64,000 nucleotides of DNA from assembly GCA_038025085.1 (NCBI GenBank), contig CM076154.1, forward strand, positions 38,730,501 through 38,794,500. The letters run 5' to 3'. How positions within the stretch are numbered: position 1 is the stretch's first letter; each line of letters opens with the position of its first letter. This document shows, one piece after another, positions 36,901 through 45,900 of the stretch. The position numbers were made by a program, and so were the translations under genes. This DNA comes from Tetragonia tetragonoides. Lineage: Eukaryota > Streptophyta > Magnoliopsida > Caryophyllales > Aizoaceae. The notes under the pieces were generated by a model. The model made no database searches. It was given only the letters and a program-made list of their open reading frames with translations, and was not told the origin of the DNA.

Positions 36901-39900
36901 ACAATTCAACATGCCATGTGAAAGCATGTGAGATTTGAAAGCTTTCTTCCACCAATATGGTTTCAGTTTCAGGATGTCCCAACTTTATGACAAAAGAAAA
37001 AGGACAAAAGCGATCAATATTCAAACCCAAAATTCTCCTAGCAAGCATGAGATTGACTTAATAAACATTGACTTAATATGTTGCGCAAAATATTTTAAAA
37101 GTTGGATCTGGCAATCTTTAGGAATTGTGCAAAGGTGATATCACACAGAATGGGTAACATGAATAGCTTTGGAAATATGGGTTTAAAAATGAATGTTTTG
37201 CTTCCCATTCTTTTTATCCACTTGGAAGTTTAAAACACCCGCTTCCCATACTTTTTATCCACTTGGAAGTTTAAAACACCTCTCCCTTAGCTTCACATAG
37301 CAATTTTTCTTTGGACGGAAAAGATACCTCTTATTCTTAAGGTACTGGTATTGTGTGGACATTTAAGTTAGATAAGATTTATTTTTATTGTTTTAGACAA
37401 TATTTTTTTTTATTAATCCATGATGTAAAGAATACAAAAGAGGATAAGGCATCCTCATAAACAATCAAAAGAAACTACAAATCTCGCCAATGGCGCTGTA
37501 CAAAGGTAAGCGGAATGCCCTTAAAAGCACCCGCCGCCTTAGCCCAAAGGGAGATTAACACTAACTATTTTGCTTTTCCATAAAGGACACCTTGTCCTCT
37601 CAAGTTGTACTTCTAATTTCTCAAGATATTTACTTCCTTCTTGTCGGGAATTAAAGAATAAAAACACTAGCCAGAAGAGCAGGTCATGTCCAAGGGCCTG
37701 GTGACTCAAGATGACTCTAGGCATTCAAACAACCGAATATATAGTTAAGGTACCCTTTTATCTTTTTCTTTTTTTTTTTAGATAAGAAAATGTACCCTTT
37801 CATCTTCAGTATTCAATGCAGGGAAGATTGCTGGGGATATATGTTTTCATTTGGGAGGCTGTTGAGCTGAAAAGGCAGTTAGGGGGAATCTTTATGTTAG
37901 GAAGGATTTGAAATTCCACTTCTCAAGCTAGGGTTAGGAAGGACTTGGTTATAGGGACATTGAAGGAGGTGTGCATAAGGTTTCTTTAGCTGAGTGAGTA
38001 TGATTGATTTTGACGGGCTGCTTACCCAACGCTTGGACAGGGAGGCCCAATAGCACTGTGATACAGAAACATTTTCTTTAGACGAGAATTGTTTATCATT
38101 AAAGAACGACGAGAAGCATCACAAGATTAGAGGACAAGAAGTCCTCAAAAGGAAAGCAATAGTAAATTACAAATTACTCACAGCTGACACAGCCCCTTCC
38201 GCTTTGGCCCAAAGAGATGCGAAATAAACCATATGATCCCAAAAGTAATTAACAGGTTTGTCAGCACCAGTAAAAACCCTCATGTTCATCTCCAACCAAA
38301 CACATGACAAAATAGCCAAATAAAGGCACCGCCACAGCAATTTGCTCTCCTTCCACCATCCCGTATGTACAAAACGTATCTGCAGGAACTGTCCAGCAGT
38401 AGCAAGGTAAGCAAATTGCTCCCTCCGAAACAGCCTATCCAGCAAGTCTTGTATGAGACCAACTCATAGAAAAAAGGGGTCACTATTTAGAAAATTAGGG
38501 GTCCCTTGTAATGTGTAGTGACCCTTGTTTCATTGTAAAGTGACTCCCGTCTCACCAAATTTTACGGAAAGAGTCAAAGACTATCTTATAGAAGTTTCTG
38601 TCCTTAGATCACACATCACAAACAAATGCAGGCAACTCTCACTTTCCATGTGACACGTCACATATCTGGGAATAACACACACCCCGGCCTCCTCCCATTT
38701 CATGAGTGTTCAGTTTACCTAATACCAAAGTCCAAACAAAGGCACGCAACTTCAAGGGGGCCTTAGACTTCCAAGTGATGCAGAAACATTTTCACTGACA
38801 AAATCAATTTGTATTTTCTCTAACGAAAATGTCACTTCTTGAAACAAGAATAAATGTATTGCTGTCTGTATATGCTATTCTACTTATTCAAATAGTTAAT
38901 TCTACCAAATAACTCTGGAGCAAATAGCTAATGCTATCAACTAACGAAGCTAATGACATAATACTAAGGTCATTTAATTTAACCAGCTATGGGCTAAAAT
39001 ATCCTTTTAATGCTAAATTGGGGCCAAGCAGTTCCCTTCATCTCCTCAAAGACAAACCACAAGACAAAAGATATAAAATTATATAAATGAGAAAAAAGAG
39101 ATGAGGAGGCACAGAAAGACTAGATTTGCATTTTTTTTTTTTTGGTTTAGATAAAGAAAAAGTATTTTATTAAGTATTCAGAAATATAGCATGAGAGAAC
39201 AAGCAGCCCTCTGCAGAAGCCAAAAGAACTAATTACAAGTCAGCCCAATCAAGCAAAGTTGGACACCCATGTTATCTAATAAAATACAAGTCAGCCCAAT
39301 GTCTTCTGTGAAATACTATAGCTCCTAAATACCCCGCAGCCCTAGACCATAAGGAAACTAAGTGACCCTATCCCAAAGTAGATCAGGCGATAGAGTAGTC
39401 CGCTTAAACATTCGTGCAATCCTCTCCAAGCAAAGGCACCAAAGCACCATAGGAATGGCATTCTGCCAGAGCAATCGTTTGTCTTTCCTCCGCCCAAATC
39501 CCACAAGCCATTATTGCAGGAACTCCAAAACAGTGGCACAATCAACCCAAGTTTTCCCAAATATGCGAAACACCCTACCCCAAAGGCTCCTTGCAACATC
39601 ACACACCAAAAGAGATTGGTTGCGGTATTGCTACTAGCCCGACACAACTACCGAACATCCAGAGAAATAGATATTCCCGGCTTTCACCTTTGGCGCAAAC
39701 CCTTTGTATTAATCCTATCCAGCGCGGCAGACGTCGGTGGAGCAACAAAGAGAAGTCCTATCTAGTGCGAGAGTCCACACAAATGCCCACACTTTAAGCG
39801 GAACCTTTGCTGTAAACAAAAAAGTGGCAATTGGGAACCGTTGAACCTTTGGGGACACTGTAGAAAAGACATACAAGAAAAAACATCTCCAGCACCAGAA

Positions 39901-42900
39901 ATTCCAAGTAGAAAGAATCAGGACCCCGCCTCTTGTAATCACCAGCACCAGAAAGCTGCACTGTCTCCAAAATTCCAGGTATGGGAGTGAGCTCCTGGAT
40001 CTCCCAGCCTTCAGGTAGTTTCCATAAATGCAAGTTCCAAAAGTGTCACAGCAGAACAGAACTCAAAAATACGGCACCATGAAGTGTTGAAAGCTGGAAC
40101 CGCAGAAACCTTAGACACAGAGACTGTCCTTCCACCAGATATCCTCCCAAAATCTAATTTGTTGCCATCCCCAAGCTTGAAGCTAACCAGAGGGAAAAAG
40201 AGAGAAGAAAAATGGGGCACAAACTTTCATGGGCTTGCATGAGTTTGAACCTGACACAAGCTGAGCATCCTAACCATTAGCTTGTAAATCATACTTACTC
40301 TTTATAACCTTGTGCCACAAAGCCTCTGTCTCAATTGGACATAGAGCCATTTTCCAATAAGAGCAATAGTCTTATTCACAAGTCTCCCAAAGCCTAATCC
40401 CCCTTCCTCCTGAGGCCAACTGACTGACAACAATATCACTTTCTTTTTTTTAATTGATAAGAAAAATAATTTTATTATTGGGAGATATAGAATATTAGAA
40501 TAAAGCCGTGCTCAAAGGACCTTAACCAAATCAAACCAAAACCTAAGAGAACAAGCCTATACAATGTCAATGCTTATTCAAAAACCCGTCCTTAACCCGC
40601 GCCAGTCATAGTTTATACTAGACTTCAAGCTCTCGGTAACCCTTCTTCTTACTAGAGCTAATCTGTGCACCAAGGTCAATATCCTTTTTTTAGATAAGGA
40701 AAATTGTTATCAATCAACCAATTGTAAAAGAACACAAAATGGGAGGATAAAGGCATCCTTGTAAGCAAAACAGAGGTATATCAAAAGTATCTACAAATCT
40801 CGCCAATGGCTTTGAACTAATGTAAGCAGGTGACCCTCCGCATCATAGCAAACCGTAATTGTAAGAACTCACCCACTGTTGCAGGACAGACAAAACTCTC
40901 CCCACACAACAATCTATCCCATTGGGATCAACCATTTCTATTTTCAGAGCCTTAATAAGAGCATTACCACGTGCATCCGCCTCCTCAGTACCAAGAGAGT
41001 GACCTGCCAGTGACAGAGTTGGGAGCAGACCATCTCTACAATCCCTGTCTCCATCTTGGGTGAAGACCGAGGCTGCTGAATCGACTGCTGTATAGACTCC
41101 TGTATAGGCACACTCTCAATCTGCAAACTTCCCATCTTTGCCTCCGCCTCCTTGAAAAGAGTCGTGTCTTGCAAATCCACACTAGAGTATCGACTGCCTA
41201 AGGTCCTCTAACAACAGACCACTCTATGCTAAGGTCATCATCATAAAAATCACTATCATCCCCTTCCGAGCTAACATCCCCCTCGGAATTGACCCCCACA
41301 ACTCGATCGTCTGCCCTACGGGATCCATGTTCAAAATCCCGACTTGAAGGCAACACTGAACAAGTTTTACCATTGCCCATTTTGGGACCAGCCCCTTCCG
41401 AGAAACTCCAAGCAGCCCTCGTCAACTGGAAGAGATGTACCACACTGCACCATCGATTGTTCCCAATACTTCACCATACAGTTCAACAACAGAATTATTC
41501 CCCAAACCTTGCTGAGAGTCACTCCCATATACAGGTGAACCCTCCCCAGGAGGATCAACGTTAAGTAACCCCATGCTGCTGAATACCCCCTAAAGTAACC
41601 CCAAGCTTCAACCCATCCACTGGGATCTGAGCACTTGCAACAACATTCATAAGTAAAGGAGAAAGTAATCGATCCAAATCCAACACAATATTAATAGCTG
41701 AACCCGAACAAGAACCTTGAAAACCAGTTGATCGATCCCCTAAGCTAACCTGAATGGGCACAGTTGTCCTAGCATCTCGCGCATCTCGCACGCCGTTCTA
41801 CACGTCCCACGAGCCTCCCGTAACCCTCCACGCATCACACATGTTCCATTTGACCCTTCACACGCCTCACACGCCCCCTGTGACCCTCCACTGTTTCACG
41901 CACATCTGCAGCACTCCACGCGTCTCACGCACCTTCATACCAGTCCTTGGAAACCTTAGCCACGACTCACCGGGCGAAGGTTGGCCACATCCGAAGCTGT
42001 TCAACGTCTGCCAACCACCTTTTCAACCAATCTGAACATATTATTGCCCCAAGAAACCAGATGTCGGAGACCCATCCACCACCGAGCGCACTACCTCCCT
42101 GGAGCCCGACCACTAGAGCTATCAAATAGGTCATGTCATGTCGTGTTCGTGTCTGCGTCAATGTTAAACGGGTGGAGAATCTCTTCAAACCTAACCCATT
42201 TATTAAACGTGTTACCTGACCTGTTAAGCCGTTTATCTTTACTTTTTTTTTAAACTAATTGAAATATTTGAGTATAAATCTTTACATAAAAAATCACAAG
42301 TTCTAACCAGTGAGGGTTGATGTCTAGAAAGCGAAAATGACAGCATGTCTAAAAATACTATTAAATGTATATTAAAAGTTGTGTGGTAGTGGGCAATGTT
42401 AAATTGTTTGTAGTAATAGGAGTCAAATCATGTGAAGTAGACAACTAGACACTTCTCTGTAGCTCTTTTTTTTTGCTCCTCTTTTTCCTTCACAAATTCA
42501 GGAAGTTATCGGTATAATTTTAGCAAAAGGTCTCTTATGAGGCCACCTCAACATGAGGCCACCTTTATAACCATGCTCGTTTGAAGGGCCTCACATTGAG
42601 GCGGCCTCATACGAGTTCTTGCGTAATTTAGATATATAATGTTTGACAACTAGACACTTCTTTGGAGCTTTTTTTTTATCAACCAACAATACATCTTTTC
42701 TGTCTAATTTATCTTCTCCGCTTCCCCATTTAACCTATTGTTTAGTTTTTTTCACAATATCCTCTCCCTTCCTGTATTTATCTCCTATATTCCCACAAAA
42801 TGTTTGTTGATATTTGCAAGGCCTGACTTCTGAATGCTTTTAATATCAAATTTTCCCCCTCATTGGTGATTTTACTATTTTTTAGAAAAGATTTCCCATA

Positions 42901-45900
42901 AAATTTTCATCATTAATGACGGAAGTGTAAAAGTACAAGTTTGGAGGACAAGGAGTCCTCAATATAGAAAGAAAACTAACTACAAATCACCCCATAGACG
43001 TTAAATGTGTGGGACCTCCGAAAAACAGGGACAATAGTCCAAAAAGAAACCTAGTACACTACACAATTGATCCCAGAGACAAAGTCTTTGTCTCAGGCTT
43101 GCTAGTATCGGTAAAAACCCTTGAGATCCCCTTAACCAAAGGCACCAAAAATTAGTCATACAAATGCACCTCCCCCCTTCCTCCACCCCATATGAACAAA
43201 CCGCATTTATAGAAATTACATGTCCGACTGTAGCATGACAAGCAAAACATCTCCTGTGAAATAGCAAAAGCAACCCAAAAGCAAAACATCTCCTCCAACG
43301 TATGTGTTCTCAAATCCTATTGGGAACACTAAGGGCTCGTTCTTTTCAACTGGTAACTCCTAACTGGGAGAAACTGGGCAAAACTGTTGAAAACTGGAAA
43401 GTCTAACTAGTAACTGGGAGAAACTGGTGAAAACTGGGAGAAACTGGGGAAAACTAGGTCAAACTGGGAGAAACTGTGATAAACTGAAAATTTTGTAATA
43501 TTTGTTATTTTTTTATTAATAATAATAATAAAAATAATAATAAATAATAAAAATAATAACAATAAAAAATAAATAATAATGACTTTTTAGATAAGAAAAA
43601 TTTTATTAATCAATTGTTAAAGAATACAAAAGGTTGAGGATAAGGCATCCTTAATATCAAGCTAAATATATCTACACATAACGCCAATGTCGCTGGACTA
43701 AGGTCAGCGGGATGCCCTTAAAAGCCCCTGCTGCCTTTGCCCAGAGAGACGCCAAATATACAATGTGATCCCAAACTAAATCAGGAGACTTCTATGTAAA
43801 TATTAAATAATAATGATAATAATAATAAAATAATGATAATAAAAGTACACTAACAAAAAAATAATAGTAATAAAAAATTATTAATAAAATATATTATTAT
43901 TGTGACAAGGATTTTCATTCATGTTCTTGGTTTTAAAAAGCGCGAGGCGCACTGAGGCGCAAGGGGATGGAAGCGCCGAGGCGAGAGGCGCAAGGCGAAA
44001 GCGGGCGCAGATTTTTTAAATAAATATTAATAATTAATAATTTATTTTTACATAATATTTTCTACTTAAATCACATTTTTTCCAAAATTTTATGAATTTT
44101 TTCTGCATATATTCCATATAAATGATATCAGAAAATGCCAATATTAATAACTAATAATAATTTATTATTATAATCGTGGGTCACATGAAACTTGAAAGAA
44201 TATAGGAGTAGAGTGTATAGCTTACGCAATAAGACAAAGAGAGCTGAGGAGTGGGAGACGGCTGTAGTAAAGTTTTTTTTTTTTTTAGATAAGAAAAAGT
44301 TTTATTAATCAATCAACTGGAAGAATACAAGAAGGAGGACCAGGAGTCCTCAAATGAATACAAAAAATATCTACAACTCCCCCAATGAAGTTGAACAAAA
44401 GTAAGTGGAACACCCTTGAAGGCCCCAGCTGCCTTCGCCCAAAGCGAAGCCAAATAAACAATATGATCCCAAACACAGTCGACGGTCTTTCCCGAAGCGG
44501 AGAAGACCCTCGAATTCCGCTCTAGCCAAATACACCACAGGATGGCCATACAAGCACACCTCCGCCACAACTTACCCTCTCTCCCCTCCCACCAGCAACA
44601 AATCTCATCTGCAAAGCTGTATGGCATAAAGTAATAAATGAATGTCGTGGGCTTTAAAGGAATGGGTCAGGTGAGTGGAGAAATCAAAAAGACTTTTCAG
44701 TGGACCTCGTAATAACACAAAGAGCCATGAGAAGCTGGAGCAGCCAGGAATGTTCAACAGAGAAAGATGAAGGGAGAAAGGACAGAGAATGAAGAAAGAA
44801 AAAACAAAGAGAGGAAACGAAGAGAGAAAACGAAGAGAGAACAGAGGAGATCTGTACCTGGGTTTCACCGGCCTCAGTCGAGGTCGCCGACAGTGTTATC
44901 TAGGGTTTTTCACGTTTTTCTCTCTCTTCTATTTCTCCTTCTCAATTTATGTTTGAGTATTTTGCTGAGTTACTCGCGCTTTTAGAGCAGTTGGGTAGGT
45001 CACGTGACACTTTTTTTTTGTTTTTTACTCACACGTGCGTGTTCCCAGCCAGGATTGCGCCTCATGTCAGAAAGAGGCCGCCTCTGACTGAAGCGTGCTT
45101 CGGCTTGAGGCGGAAATAAAGTGTGCTTTTTTGTCGCTTCATGGAAAACGCTGCGCTTTGCTTCTCTGAAGCGATCTCCTCTGCGCCTTGGGTCGCCTCG
45201 CGCTTAAGCGCGCTTGAGGCGCGCTTTTTAAAACCAAGTTCATGTTTAAATACAAAGTCAATGCATACATTTTTTTATATTTTGATTAAATATATTGTAT
45301 ATTTAATTATTATGTTTAATTTGTCAAAATATCAAACTGGACAAAACTGGGGAAACTGTATTTTATAACTGGTAACTGCTGAAAACTGGGCAAAACTGGA
45401 GAAAATTGGGCAAAATTAGAAATCAGTTGAAAAGAACATGCCAACTGGGATCTTAACAAATAATAAAGAGGAATACTTCCCCTCCCCCCCCCCCCATGAG
45501 AAGTAAATACCCTTCCACGCCTATCTAAACGTTTTGCCACCGGCATCAATGCGAGGATTTCCCCCCAAAAGCGCCCAAAGATAGGTAATTGGCCACTACT
45601 ACACATGCCACCCCACCAGACTAGTCGTAGAGCCCTAAGACACTATCCTCCACATTCCCCATGTGAGGCTATACTTAGACAAATTGACCTCATCCCTGAA
45701 ACCACCTCGAAAACTTGTAACGAAGTGAGCATGAAAAACCAAACCTCAACGGGAAAAAAGAAAAGAATAATATCATTCGCAAACTGAATTGAGAAAAACT
45801 ATCTTCTCTCTACCCACCCAAAAGTCCTCTACAAGGCCACTCTCCCCACCCCTATCTAAATCCTACCAAGCACGTCAATGACCAAAGGGAAAAGAAAAGG

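Larger units (their letters stand above)
43333..45442. mobile_element. 2.1-kb TIR element with AACTGG-rich ends, carrying nested insertions
   Basis: Ends GGGCTCGTTCTTTTCAACTG (43333) and complement of GGCATGTTCTTTTCAACTGA (ending 45442). Both subterminal zones are built of repeated AACTGGGAGAAACTGG units, and the inner side has (TAA)n. It contains a LINE (43575-43795) and a GCGC-rich TIR element (43927-45237) that itself holds another LINE. No clean target duplication was found. Related by end sequence to 50301-50776. Confidence 0.7.

Noticed and set aside
41754..42253. Three overlapping plus-strand frames rich in Thr, His and Pro
   Set aside because: They translate a degenerate CACGC repeat; nothing conserved.
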